From Epilithonimonas zeae (GTDB lineage: Bacteria; Bacteroidota; Bacteroidia; Flavobacteriales; Weeksellaceae), in NCBI RefSeq assembly GCF_023278365.1, contig NZ_CP075338.1:2914001-2978000 (forward strand): 64,000 bases of DNA, read 5' to 3'. Shown here piece after piece: positions 23,546-32,495 of this stretch. Position 1 is the first letter of the stretch, and each line of letters starts with the position of its first letter. The position numbers and the translations under genes were made by a program. The notes beneath the pieces are model-generated. The model saw only the letters and a list, made by a program, of their open reading frames with translations, searched no databases and was not told the DNA's origin.

Positions 23546-24937
23546 TTATTTATCCATCCTCACAATTCGGGGTTGGAAAGTTCCTAGAATATCGACCAAA
23601 TCGCTTTGTGAGTTCATCACTTCATTAATGTCTTTGTACGCCATCGGAGCTTCTTCGGCATTTCCGCCCAGCAACGTAACATTTTTAAGTTTTAATTCTT
23701 TCTTAATGTCATTTTGAGTAAAACGGTTTCTACATTCACCTCTCGAAAATTCCCGTCCAGCTCCGTGCGAAGCTGAATTTAAAGAATCTGGATTTCCTTT
23801 TCCACGAACGATGAAACCTTTCGCCGTCATTGAACCTGGAATCATTCCCAATTCATTTTCATTGGCTGGAGTTGCGCCTTTTCTGTGAACGATCACTTCT
23901 TTTCCGTTATGGATTTCTTTCCATGCGAAGTTGTGATGGTTTTCGATTCGGGCTTTTACTCTTCCTCCGACTGCTTTCACCAATCTTCTATGAATATCGT
24001 CTTGACAAGCCGAAGCGTAATCTCCCGCCAAATTCATTGCTGTCCAATATTCTAAGCCGAGATGCGTGTTCAAATCCAGCCAAGCGAAGTTTTGTGCTTC
24101 TTTTGGCAACGGACATTGTTCTGTCGCCACTCTCGAATAATACTGAGCGATTTCCGCTCCCAATCCACGAGAACCGCTGTGCGAAAGAACACCCAGATAT
24201 TTTCCTTTTGGAAGTCCGATTTGTTCGTCTTCTTCCGTGATTTCAACCTCTCCAAATTCCACAAAGTGATTTCCACCGCCGGAACTTCCCATTTGTTTGA
24301 TGGCTTTTCCTTTTAATCTTCTCAATATCGGAATCAAATCGAACGTATCTCTGTCGAAAATTTCGTGGTCGATGTGGGATTTGTGCGTTTCGTACATTCC
24401 GAATTTGGTATGTTCGGCAAGCGCTTTTTCATATTTGTCTTTTGCGCCATCGAGATATGAAATTGGCGTATCCAAAATACTGAGCGACATTCTGCAACCA
24501 ATATCCATCCCGACTCCATAAGGAATCACTGCATTTTCAACTGCTAGAACTCCACCAATTGGAAGTCCGTAACCGCTGTGCGCATCAGGCATCAATGCAC
24601 CTTGCGTTGCAATCGGCAGTTTCAAAGCGGTATAAAGCTGGTTTTTGGCTTCATCCGAAATATTGTTTCCGAAAATGTGAAAATCTGCTCGGCTTGTGTT
24701 GAGCATTCTTTTCTCGGTTTTCTTCGATGACAGCAAAGCTTCTGCAATTTGTCCGAAGGTTAAATCTTTTTCGAAGTGTTCCGGATTTTGGTGGATTTCC
24801 TTCAAAAGAGATTTTACGTGATGAATATTTTTGGTTGCAAAGTTTCTCTTCATAACTTCTAAAGCGATGTTGACGCTCTGATTATTTGGATACCCTAATT
24901 TTAATATATCTTTTCCTTTAAGTTTTAAATTTCCCAT
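23546..24937 (-). CDS. rtcB: RtcB-family RNA ligase
   Basis: A GTP- and Mn-dependent ligase that joins 2',3'-cyclic phosphate or 3'-phosphate ends to 5'-OH ends. 463 residues from ATG 24937. Metal and GTP site motifs are present: MPDAHSGYGLPIGGV, GVGMDIGCRMS (Cys148), GGGNHFVEFG, LSHSGSRGLG, NHHNFAW, HRKGATPA and the guanylated-histidine region SASHGAGREFSR. The context with prfH marks it as the ribosome-repair type rather than the tRNA-splicing type (inference). It is the first gene of the operon. Confidence 0.93.
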   Translation of the reverse strand: MGNLKLKGKDILKLGYPNNQSVNIALEVMKRNFATKNIHHVKSLLKEIHQNPEHFEKDLTFGQIAEALLSSKKTEKRMLNTSRADFHIFGNNISDEAKNQLYTALKLPIATQGALMPDAHSGYGLPIGGVLAVENAVIPYGVGMDIGCRMSLSILDTPISYLDGAKDKYEKALAEHTKFGMYETHKSHIDHEIFDRDTFDLIPILRRLKGKAIKQMGSSGGGNHFVEFGEVEITEEDEQIGLPKGKYLGVLSHSGSRGLGAEIAQYYSRVATEQCPLPKEAQNFAWLDLNTHLGLEYWTAMNLAGDYASACQDDIHRRLVKAVGGRVKARIENHHNFAWKEIHNGKEVIVHRKGATPANENELGMIPGSMTAKGFIVRGKGNPDSLNSASHGAGREFSRGECRNRFTQNDIKKELKLKNVTLLGGNAEEAPMAYKDINEVMNSQSDLVDILGTFQPRIVRMDK

Positions 24938-24994
24938 CTTTTTAGATTTTAGATAATAGATGTGAGATGATAGACCTTCCCACATCGAATGTTT

Positions 24995-25014
24995 TCAACT
25001 AATTTTTTAGTTGA
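24995..25014. repeat. Small hairpin upstream of rtcB
   Basis: TCAACTAA (24995-25002) pairs with TTAGTTGA (25007-25014), loop TTTT. It is 58-77 bp before the rtcB start. Operator or mRNA hairpin; undecided. Confidence 0.4.
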
Positions 25015-25060
25015 GTAATTTTTTATCAAAATTTTCAATTTTTGTGAAAAATGTTGATTG

Positions 25061-25165
25061 GAGACGAAATCCCTAGCCCCGATTGCAGTGGAAATCCTTT
25101 TTTTGCGCTGGCTTGAAGCGTGGGCAAAAAAGATTGCAACGGAAAGCGGGATTAAGCTCCTAATA
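25061..25165. repeat. Dispersed intergenic hairpin element, copy C
   Basis: Contains AGTGGAAATCCTTTTTTTGC, an inner loop, then GCAAAAAAGATTGCAACGGA and AAGCGGG. The same words in the same order as copy D. Confidence 0.7.
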
Positions 25166-25212
25166 AAAATTGATTTCGGGAAAACTGTTTTGAGTTTGAA
25201 ATATTGCGCAAT

Positions 25213-25245
25213 AAAAAACCCGAAAATCTTACGACTTCGGGTTTT
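25213..25245 (-). terminator. Terminator of the small transcript
   Basis: AAAACCCGAA (25215-25224 on the plus strand) pairs with TTCGGGTTTT (25236-25245). On the minus strand the hairpin is followed by TTATT. Confidence 0.75.
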
Positions 25246-25265
25246 GATATTTCATTGTACTTATT

Positions 25266-25343
25266 CTAAGAGTGTACCAAACCACGAAGCCTCGCCTTTG
25301 CAAAAGGCAATCCTACAGATGTATGTTGATTGTATTTGAACAT
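25266..25343 (-). CDS. Possible 25-residue small ORF inside the small RNA
   Basis: ATG 25343 to TAG 25266, encoding a short basic peptide that begins MFKYNQHTSVG and ends RLRGLVHS. It ends 21 nt before the terminator stem. Nothing but its position supports translation, and the RNA folding suggests it may be incidental. Confidence 0.25.
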   Translation of the reverse strand: MFKYNQHTSVGLPFAKARLRGLVHS

Positions 25344-25386
25344 TGCTTCGATGTTTTTTTTATTGGTTGAACTTGATTTTCAGGTG

Positions 25387-25414
25387 CAAAGATAGAAATA
25401 AAATTTAATTACAA
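25387..25414 (-). promoter_or_regulatory. Promoter of the small RNA
   Basis: Minus strand TTG (25414-25412), 17-nt spacer, TATCTTTG (25394-25387): an optimal Bacteroidota promoter located immediately after the stop of the mutase gene. Confidence 0.7.
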
Positions 25415-25419
25415 ATTTT

Positions 25420-27543
25420 TTAAGCTAAAAATTTTTCCAAAATCTCCACTGCGCATTTCGGTAAATTGGTTCCCGGACCGAAAATAAAATCTGCACCATT
25501 GGCATACAAAAATTCATAATCCTGTTGCGGAATTACACCGCCAACAACAATGGTAATATCATCTGCACCCAGTTTTTTCAACTCTTCGACCACTTGTGGA
25601 ACAAGTGTTTTGTGACCGGCGGCCAAAGACGAAACGCCTAAAATATGGATGTCATTTTCAACCGCCTGTTTTGCCACTTCTTCCGGAGTCTGAAATAATG
25701 GCGCAACATCGACATCAAATCCCATATCTGCGAAAGCTGTCGCAACCACTTTTGCACCTCGGTCGTGACCGTCTTGTCCCATTTTGGCAACCATAATTCT
25801 TGGCCGTCTTCCTTCTGCATCTTCAAATTTCTGGCTTAAAACAACGGCTTTTTCAAAGTATTCGTTTTTTCCTGCATTCATAGCGTAAACTCCTGATATG
25901 GTTCTGATATTGGCTTTGTAACGTCCGAAACTTTCTTCCATCGCATCGCTCATTTCTCCAAGTGTTACTCTTCTGCGGGCTGCTTCTATACAAAGTTCGA
26001 GAAGATTTCCATTACCTGTTTTCGCACAATCTCGAATTTTATTTAATATTTGGCTCACCGCCTCGGTGTTACGTTCGGCTTTTATTTTTTCCAAACGTTC
26101 GATTTGTTTTCGGCGGACTTCTGTATTATCGATGTCGAGAATATCGATGTCGGTTTGTTTTAGATTGGATTTGAAGGAATTAACACCGATGATAAATTCT
26201 TCTCCACTATCGATTTTTGCCTGTTTTCTCGCAGCAGCTTCCTCGATTCTCATTTTCGGGATTCCGGCTTCGATGGCTTTGGTCATTCCGCCTTCTTTTT
26301 CGACCTCATCAATGTATTTCATTGCTTCATCAATCATTTGTTGAGTTAGAGATTCAACTAAATGACTTCCACCCATTGGGTCAACAACGTCGCAAATTCC
26401 GCTTTCCTGCTGAAGAATAATTTGGGTGTTTCTGGCAATTTTCGCAGAATAATCTGTTGGTAAAGCGATTGCCTCGTCCAAAGCATTCGTATGTAAAGAC
26501 TGTGTTCCGCCTAAAGCCGAAGACAATGCTTCAATGGCCGTTCTTGTGATATTATTAAAAGGTTCTTGTTCTGTTAAAGACCATCCGGATGTTTGGGAAT
26601 GTGTTCTTAAGGCTAATGATTTTTGATTCTGAGGATTGAACTGTGTCAAAAGATTGGCCCAAATATATCGTGCCGCACGCATTTTGGCGATTTCCATAAA
26701 ATGGTTCATTCCAATGGCCCAGAAAAAAGATAGTCTCGGAGCAAAATCATCGACGTTCATTCCGGCTTTGATTCCTGTTCTGACATATTCCAGACCGTCT
26801 GCTAAAGTGTAGGCCATTTCCAAAACCGGCGTTGCCCCGGCTTCCTGCATATGATAACCGGAAATAGAAATTGAGTTAAATTTCGGGATATTTTTGGAAG
26901 TGTATTCGAAAATATCAGCAATGATTTTCATTGATGGTGTCGGAGGATAAATGTAAGTGTTCCGAACCATAAATTCTTTCAGAATGTCATTCTGGATTGT
27001 TCCCGATAGTTTATCCTGCGAAACACCTTGTTCCTCTGCAGCAACAATATAGAAAGATAAAATCGGCAAAACGGCACCGTTCATTGTCATAGAAACCGAA
27101 ATCTCATCCAAAGGAATCTGGTCAAACAAAATCTTCATATCCTCAACCGAATCAATCGCAACGCCTGCTTTTCCAACATCGCCAACGACTCTTGCGTGGT
27201 CGGAATCGTAACCTCTATGCGTTGCCAAATCAAAAGCTACTGACAATCCTTTTTGTCCTGCTGCGAGATTTCGTCTGTAAAATGCATTGGATTCTTCGGC
27301 GGTGGAAAAACCTGCGTATTGACGAATCGTCCAAGGTTTCTGAACGTACATCGTAGAATATGGACCACGAAGAAAAGGCGCAATTCCGGCTGAACTGTTC
27401 AAAATACTTTTGTTTTTTACATCTTCTGCAGCGTATTTTGATTTAAGTTCCAACCCGTCTTTTTCAAATGTGTAATTTTCTGAATTAGAATTGAATTCAA
27501 TATTTTGAAAATCAGGGTTTTGATTTTTTATTTTGTGGCGCAT
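25420..27543 (-). CDS. Methylmalonyl-CoA mutase (B12-dependent, catalytic subunit)
   Basis: Interconverts methylmalonyl-CoA and succinyl-CoA. 707 residues from ATG 27543 (the frame opens at 27609, but [12 protein letters not shown] is the better start). The substrate TIM barrel shows [20 protein letters not shown] and [12 protein letters not shown]. The C-terminal cobalamin domain has the DxHxxG-type motif in [18 protein letters not shown], followed by [15 protein letters not shown]. The size fits either a homodimeric enzyme or the large subunit of a heterodimer; no small-subunit gene is in the window. The chaperone MeaB is encoded 4 kb downstream. Confidence 0.93.
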   Translation of the reverse strand: MRHKIKNQNPDFQNIEFNSNSENYTFEKDGLELKSKYAAEDVKNKSILNSSAGIAPFLRGPYSTMYVQKPWTIRQYAGFSTAEESNAFYRRNLAAGQKGLSVAFDLATHRGYDSDHARVVGDVGKAGVAIDSVEDMKILFDQIPLDEISVSMTMNGAVLPILSFYIVAAEEQGVSQDKLSGTIQNDILKEFMVRNTYIYPPTPSMKIIADIFEYTSKNIPKFNSISISGYHMQEAGATPVLEMAYTLADGLEYVRTGIKAGMNVDDFAPRLSFFWAIGMNHFMEIAKMRAARYIWANLLTQFNPQNQKSLALRTHSQTSGWSLTEQEPFNNITRTAIEALSSALGGTQSLHTNALDEAIALPTDYSAKIARNTQIILQQESGICDVVDPMGGSHLVESLTQQMIDEAMKYIDEVEKEGGMTKAIEAGIPKMRIEEAAARKQAKIDSGEEFIIGVNSFKSNLKQTDIDILDIDNTEVRRKQIERLEKIKAERNTEAVSQILNKIRDCAKTGNGNLLELCIEAARRRVTLGEMSDAMEESFGRYKANIRTISGVYAMNAGKNEYFEKAVVLSQKFEDAEGRRPRIMVAKMGQDGHDRGAKVVATAFADMGFDVDVAPLFQTPEEVAKQAVENDIHILGVSSLAAGHKTLVPQVVEELKKLGADDITIVVGGVIPQQDYEFLYANGADFIFGPGTNLPKCAVEILEKFLA

Positions 27544-27867
27544 TTTTCCTTTTATCTTCTGAAAGTAAATGTAATAAATTTTGAAAATGTGATGAACCAC
27601 AAAAGGCACAAAAGTTTTGTTAATAAATGTAGAGAGAAATTATGATGATTATATTGTGATTTTTAAACGCAAAGGCACAAAAGGATTTTATGGAATTCGA
27701 TGTTTAAGGCACAAAGATTTGACTTCGTCAAATTTTATCATAATGTTTTTATTATAAGCTTTTGTAATTTTTGAATGCAAAGCTTGCAAAGACTTTTTTC
27801 CAATATTGAAAATATTTTAAGGCTCGCAAAGACGTAAAACTCATCAAAGAACAAAGGCTGATAACAA
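27544..27867. other. Gene-free stretch with short degenerate repeats
   Basis: The divergent region between the mutase and htpG, spanning 27544-28257 in all. This first part contains degenerate words AACGCAAAGGCACAAAAGG (near 27665), AAGGCACAAAG, GACTTCGTCAAA and CTCGCAAAGACG. I see no gene in it. Confidence 0.6.
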
Positions 27868-27940
27868 TTCGACTCCGCTCAGTGTGACAAGTCCAATACT
27901 ATGGTTTCATTTCAATGATGTCAGTCTGAGCGGAGTCGAA
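27868..27940. repeat. Inverted repeat TTCGACTCCGCTCAG / CTGAGCGGAGTCGAA
   Basis: 22-nt arms at 27868-27889 and 27919-27940 pair with two mismatches, separated by 29 nt. GC-rich against an AT-rich background, in the divergent mutase-htpG gap. It is related to the element at 12081-12148. Confidence 0.8.
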
Positions 27941-28014
27941 GACTTTTTAGAATTAGAGTTTTTATTCCAAGCGACAATTTGTCATTATTTTTTGGATGGT
28001 CTTTTTTTTGAGAA

Positions 28015-28185
28015 ATGTTCGTTGGCGGCGAAGCTGCGACAGGGATAGTAGTGGAAATCCTTTTGCTTTTTAGATTCTTCACTTCGTTCGGAATGACAAA
28101 TGTTCTAAAAAGCAAAAGATTGCAACGGATAGCCCGGTGACAAAATAGCTTGGGAAAAGTTTTGGGTTTTGGCAGTCGCCCTAAT
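28015..28185. repeat. Dispersed intergenic hairpin element, copy D, with a nested repeat in its loop
   Basis: Stem CTTTTGCTTTTTA (28060-28072) with TAAAAAGCAAAAG (28106-28118). Outside it are GGGATAGTAGTGGAAATC and ATTGCAACGGATAGCCCGG. The loop contains TTCACTTCGTTCGGAATGAC, which resembles a different repeat type. Confidence 0.75.
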
Positions 28186-28257
28186 TGTGTTGGAGAGTTT
28201 GAGGATGGGAGAGTTGGGGATTTTGAGAGTAAATAATTAACAAAAAATAAAATAAAT

Positions 28258-30147
28258 ATGGCAACAGGAAGTATTAATGTATCGGTGGAGAATATTTTTC
28301 CGCTTATCAAAAAGTTTCTTTATAGTGACCACGAAATTTTTCTGCGTGAGCTGATTTCTAACGCAACGGATGCGACGACGAAGCTAAAGCATTTGACAAC
28401 AATTGGTGAAGCGAAGGTTGAATATGGTAACCCGATAATTGAAGTGAAAATTGATAAAGATGCGAAAACGCTGACTATCAAAGACCAGGGAATCGGGATG
28501 ACTGGTGAAGAGGTTGAGAAATATATCAATCAGGTGGCTTTTTCCGGTGCCGAGGAATTTCTGGAAAAATATAAAGATTCGGCGAAAGATGCCGGTATTA
28601 TTGGGCATTTTGGTCTTGGATTTTATTCGGCGTTTATGGTGGCGGAGAAAGTGGAAATCTTGACTAAATCTTACAAGGAAGATGCGAAAGCAGTTCGCTG
28701 GGTTTGTGACGGAAGTCCGGAATATACGCTTGAAGAAACGGAAAAATCTGACAGAGGAACGGAAATTATTCTTCATATCGCAGATGATTCTACGGAGTTT
28801 TTGGAGGAATTCAGAATTCGTGAACTTTTGACAAAGTATAATAAATTCAATCAGATTCCAATTAAATTTGGAACTAAAACTGAGACTTTGCCTTTGCCGG
28901 AAGGTGCTGCTGAAGATGCTAAGCCGGAAACAATTGAAGTTGATAATATCATCAACAATACCAATCCGGCCTGGACAAAAGCGCCTTCCGAACTTAAAGA
29001 TGAGGATTACAACAATTTCTACCGAGAATTGTATCCGATGCAGTTTGAAGACCCATTGTTCCATATCCATCTGAATGTGGATTATCCGTTCAACCTGACA
29101 GGCGTTTTGTTCTTCCCGAAACTAGGAAATAATCTAAATATCGAGAAAGATAAAATACAATTGTATCAAAATCAGGTTTTTGTGACAGATGAGGTGAAGG
29201 GTATTGTTCCTGATTTCCTAATGTTGTTGAGAGGTGTTATTGATTCTCCGGACATTCCGCTGAACGTTTCCCGTTCTTATTTGCAGGCTGACGGCGCAGT
29301 GAAGAAAATCTCTTCTTACATCACGAAAAAAGTGGCGGACAAAATGGTTTCATTAATCAATGACAACCGTGAAGATTATGAAAAGAAATGGAACGATATC
29401 AAAATCGTTATCGAATACGGAATGATTTCCGAAGATAAATTCTATGAAAAATCTGACAAGTTTGCGCTTTATCCAACAACGGATAACAACTATTATCTTT
29501 GGAATGAATTGATTGAAAAAATCAAACCAACTCAAACGGATAAAGATGGAAAGACCGTGATTCTTTACGCTAACAATGCCGATGAGCAACACAGCTATAT
29601 AGAATCTGCGAAAGAAAAAGGTTATGAAGTTCTGTTATTGGATTCTCCGATTGTTCCGCACCTCATCCAGAAATTGGAATCGTCCAAGGAAAATGTTTCT
29701 TTTGCGAGAGTGGATGCAGACCATATCAACAACCTTATCAAAAAAGATGAGCCTAAGATTTCTAAACTAAATGATTCGGATAAAGAGACTTTGAAGAAGG
29801 AGATTGAAGAATCAATTAATGACCAGAAGTTTACCGTTCAGCTTGAAGATTTGGATTCTACGGATGCGCCCTTTACATTGACTCAGCCGGAGTTTTTCAG
29901 AAGGATGAAGGATATGCAGGCGACTGGCGGTGGCGGAATGTTCGCAATGGGTGGTTTCCCAGAGATGTATAATCTGGTTGTGAATTCTAATTCTGATTTC
30001 GCAGGAGAATTATTGAAAAAAGATAATGCTGATGATAAAAAAGCGATGATTAATCAGGCTTTGGATTTGGCAAAATTGTCTCAGAATCTTTTGAAAGGAA
30101 AAGAGCTGACAGATTTTATCAAGCGTAGTTTTGAGAGTTTGAAGTAA
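28258..30147 (+). CDS. htpG: Molecular chaperone HtpG (Hsp90)
   Basis: A 629-residue cytosolic Hsp90. The ATP-binding GHKL domain shows FLRELISNATDATTKLK, IKDQGIGMT and GHFGLGFYSAFMVAEKVE. The middle domain has LFFPKLGNNLN and SRSYLQADGAVKKISSYI, and the C-terminal dimerisation domain is complete. A charged loop typical of eukaryotic Hsp90 is absent. No heat-shock operator recognised upstream; the preceding 700 bp is repeat-rich. Followed by a strong terminator. Confidence 0.96.
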   Translation: MATGSINVSVENIFPLIKKFLYSDHEIFLRELISNATDATTKLKHLTTIGEAKVEYGNPIIEVKIDKDAKTLTIKDQGIGMTGEEVEKYINQVAFSGAEEFLEKYKDSAKDAGIIGHFGLGFYSAFMVAEKVEILTKSYKEDAKAVRWVCDGSPEYTLEETEKSDRGTEIILHIADDSTEFLEEFRIRELLTKYNKFNQIPIKFGTKTETLPLPEGAAEDAKPETIEVDNIINNTNPAWTKAPSELKDEDYNNFYRELYPMQFEDPLFHIHLNVDYPFNLTGVLFFPKLGNNLNIEKDKIQLYQNQVFVTDEVKGIVPDFLMLLRGVIDSPDIPLNVSRSYLQADGAVKKISSYITKKVADKMVSLINDNREDYEKKWNDIKIVIEYGMISEDKFYEKSDKFALYPTTDNNYYLWNELIEKIKPTQTDKDGKTVILYANNADEQHSYIESAKEKGYEVLLLDSPIVPHLIQKLESSKENVSFARVDADHINNLIKKDEPKISKLNDSDKETLKKEIEESINDQKFTVQLEDLDSTDAPFTLTQPEFFRRMKDMQATGGGGMFAMGGFPEMYNLVVNSNSDFAGELLKKDNADDKKAMINQALDLAKLSQNLLKGKELTDFIKRSFESLK

Positions 30148-30170
30148 AGACCTTAAATATAATGTAAATA

Positions 30171-30200
30171 AAAAAGGAACTCAATTTTGAGTTCCTTTTT
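30171..30200. terminator. Bidirectional terminator between htpG and the tail-specific protease gene
   Basis: Perfect 14-bp stem (30171-30184 with 30187-30200, core GGAACTCAA/TTGAGTTCC) flanked by A and T tracts, serving both convergent genes. Confidence 0.9.
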
Positions 30201-30202
30201 TA

Positions 30203-32323
30203 TTATTTAATTTTCGAAAGTACATCTACCGTTTCTTCCAGATAGAAATCTCTTTCAAGATTTTTTCTCCAGTTTTCAGTTTTCTTGGCAAATGCTTCGT
30301 CTTTTTTGATACGTTCTGCTTCGTCCTGATGAATGGTAAATTTCAATCCGTTATTGAATTTATCCAAACCTTTGAACTTCTCGATTTGCGCTTTACGTGT
30401 TTTCATCAGCTCATTGAATTTGGTTTGATTCAACGTGATTGTTTCTTCTTTGTCAAGCGCTTCTTTCCATTCTGCAGATTCCTGCAACATTTTGTAATTG
30501 TTGTTATCCACCAATTGTTTGTCTAATTCTGCTTGCAATTGAGGAACATTAAGTCCGGTCAATTTTTTATAAGAAGTCGTTTCGATTTTGTCCCAAGGTA
30601 ATGCAAATTGGTCAAAACGTTCTCCAACTTCTGCATAAGAGAAGAAATCTTTCATCTTAAGATCCGCTTCTACACCTTTTCTTTGGGTAGATTCTCCGGA
30701 AACTCTATAGAATTTTTGAATTGTCAATTTCAAAGCTCCGAAATCATCATTCGTATTCAGGAATCTATTCAATTCTACAAACGTCTGAACGGTACCTTTT
30801 CCGAAAGAACTAGGCGAACCAATAACAGCTGCTCTTCCATAATCTTGGAAAGCTCCTGCAAGGATTTCTGAAGCGGAAGCCGATAATTCGTTTTGCATCA
30901 CTACCAACGGACCTGTCCAGATTGGCTCATTCGATTTGTTACTAAGAACCTGGATTTTTCCTCTGCTGTCTTTTACCTGAACATACGGGCCAGCATTCAT
31001 AAACAATCCCATAATATCACCAACTTCGGTCAAAGAACCACCGCCATTGCTTCTAAGATCAAGGATTATTCCTTCTACATTTTCTTTTTTAAGTTTGATT
31101 AATTCTGCTTTGATATCATCAGAAGCATTTCTACCTGTAGGGTCTTCAAAATCTACGTTGAAACTTGGAAGGTAAATGAATCCATATTTTTTACCATTTT
31201 TAGAATTAACAACAATACTTCTTGCAAATGTATCTTCGATTGCCACTTCTTCACGAATCATCGTTACTTCTTTGATGGTCTTGTCTTTTTTCTCAACTGT
31301 TAAAGTTACAGGTGTTCCTTTTTCTCCACGAATCAATCTTACCGCTTCGTCAGACAACATCCCGACAACGTTGACAGGTTCTTCATTTGGTTTTGATTTT
31401 ACTTTCAGGATTTTATCACCGGCGGTCAGTTGTTTTGATTTCCAAGCTGGTGCACCAATGGTTAATTCACCAAGATATAAGTAACCTCTTTTTTCTTGGA
31501 TCAAAGCCCCGATGCCAATCACTTTTCCGGTGAATTGCATGTCGAATTCTTCTTTATTTTTCGGAGAGAAATAATTGGTGTGCGGATCAAAAACTTCGGT
31601 ATAAGCATTCATATAAACTGTAAACCAGTCCATTTTCTTTCTTTTCTTGAATCTTCTGAAAGAATCTGTAATCAAGTCTTTTACCTCAGCAGTTGCTTTT
31701 TCACGCTTCTTTTCCATAGAAAGTGGCGCATATTTTATCGTGTCCGGAAGTTTGTTATTTACCACAGAATCTTTTTTCTTTTTCTGAGCCTCTTCCTTGC
31801 TGTTCATCGTTTCAATTTCCTGAAGGATATTATACTTGATGTATTTTTTCCACTCTTCACGTTGCTGTTTTGCATCAACAGGATTAACCCTTTTCTTTGG
31901 TTCGATGGTCAAAACATCATCCTCATCCAAATTGATTGGTTTGGAAAGGATATCCTGAGTCATTTTATCAATCTCATCTACACGCTGATAAAGTCTGTCG
32001 ATTGTCAGTTTATAGAAAACAAGATTTCCTTGGTTAAGGTAATCATCCAGTTTTGTGTAATGCTTTTTGAACTCATCCATATCAGATTGCAGAAAATATC
32101 TTTTGGAAGCATCTACGCTTTCAAAATATTTATCATAGACATCCTGGGAATAAGCATCGTTAATCGGTTTTGGACTGTAATGAAGATAGGAAAGTGTATT
32201 TTTTACGCTGACCATAATGGTCTGCATTTTTTCATCATCATTTTGAGGAGAGTTGAAACAGAACATCAGCGTCATCAGCGGCGCAAACATCAGTAGTTTC
32301 TTTAACTTGATTTTTTTGAACAT
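30203..32323 (-). CDS. prc: Carboxy-terminal processing peptidase (Prc/Tsp, family S41)
   Basis: A periplasmic serine protease of 706 residues. An N-terminal signal helix is followed by a helical domain, a PDZ domain (GKVIGIGALIQEKRGYLYLG to KSKQLTAGDKILKV), and the S41 catalytic core. The nucleophilic serine lies in NELSASASEILAGAF and the lysine in SSFGKGTVQTF; substrate-loop sequence LDLRSNGGGSL precedes them. The C-terminal DUF3340-type extension distinguishes Prc from the shorter CtpA. Single-gene unit. Confidence 0.93.
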   Translation of the reverse strand: MFKKIKLKKLLMFAPLMTLMFCFNSPQNDDEKMQTIMVSVKNTLSYLHYSPKPINDAYSQDVYDKYFESVDASKRYFLQSDMDEFKKHYTKLDDYLNQGNLVFYKLTIDRLYQRVDEIDKMTQDILSKPINLDEDDVLTIEPKKRVNPVDAKQQREEWKKYIKYNILQEIETMNSKEEAQKKKKDSVVNNKLPDTIKYAPLSMEKKREKATAEVKDLITDSFRRFKKRKKMDWFTVYMNAYTEVFDPHTNYFSPKNKEEFDMQFTGKVIGIGALIQEKRGYLYLGELTIGAPAWKSKQLTAGDKILKVKSKPNEEPVNVVGMLSDEAVRLIRGEKGTPVTLTVEKKDKTIKEVTMIREEVAIEDTFARSIVVNSKNGKKYGFIYLPSFNVDFEDPTGRNASDDIKAELIKLKKENVEGIILDLRSNGGGSLTEVGDIMGLFMNAGPYVQVKDSRGKIQVLSNKSNEPIWTGPLVVMQNELSASASEILAGAFQDYGRAAVIGSPSSFGKGTVQTFVELNRFLNTNDDFGALKLTIQKFYRVSGESTQRKGVEADLKMKDFFSYAEVGERFDQFALPWDKIETTSYKKLTGLNVPQLQAELDKQLVDNNNYKMLQESAEWKEALDKEETITLNQTKFNELMKTRKAQIEKFKGLDKFNNGLKFTIHQDEAERIKKDEAFAKKTENWRKNLERDFYLEETVDVLSKIK

Positions 32324-32438
32324 ATAAATTTTAAATCTGTACTTGGATTAGTATTTTTTTCTTTTTGAATGTTACTGAGATATTCAAAAACGAAACCAAA
32401 TTTAACACCTTATTTTAATTAAAGTATTATAAATTGGT

Positions 32439-32446
32439 TATTTTTG
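32439..32446 (+). promoter_or_regulatory. -7 promoter box of surE
   Basis: TATTTTTG, 49 bp before the surE ATG. A partner TTG at ideal spacing was not found. Confidence 0.4.
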
Positions 32447-32495
32447 AAAGAATTATGAAAATATCGCAAAAAGCGAAAAAAATTAAATAAAATTT

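Larger units (their letters stand above)
25208..25382 (-). ncRNA. Candidate structured small RNA gene (possibly 6S-like)
   Basis: About 175 nt bounded by a strong promoter and a hairpin terminator. On the minus strand CGAAGC (near 25352) can pair with GCTTCG (near 25295), and the apical hairpin GCCTTT-TGC-AAAGGC lies between. A closing stem, a large internal loop and an apical hairpin recall a 6S-type architecture. I could not compare it with the 6S-Flavo RNA covariance model. A 25-codon ORF (25266-25343) lies inside the same transcript. It could also be an attenuated leader for rtcB, 270 bp downstream. Confidence 0.5.

Noticed and set aside
25058-25339. 93-codon plus-strand ORF upstream of rtcB
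   Set aside because: Runs through repeat copy C and the small RNA terminator; no coding character.
27921-28310. 129-codon minus-strand ORF upstream of htpG
   Set aside because: Composed of dispersed repeats and overlaps the htpG start; not a gene.
28384-29070. 228-codon minus-strand ORF within htpG
   Set aside because: Antisense shadow of a fully motif-supported Hsp90 gene.
31496-32296. 266-codon plus-strand ORF within the tail-specific protease gene
   Set aside because: Antisense to a confident S41 protease; no start signal or homology-like motifs.
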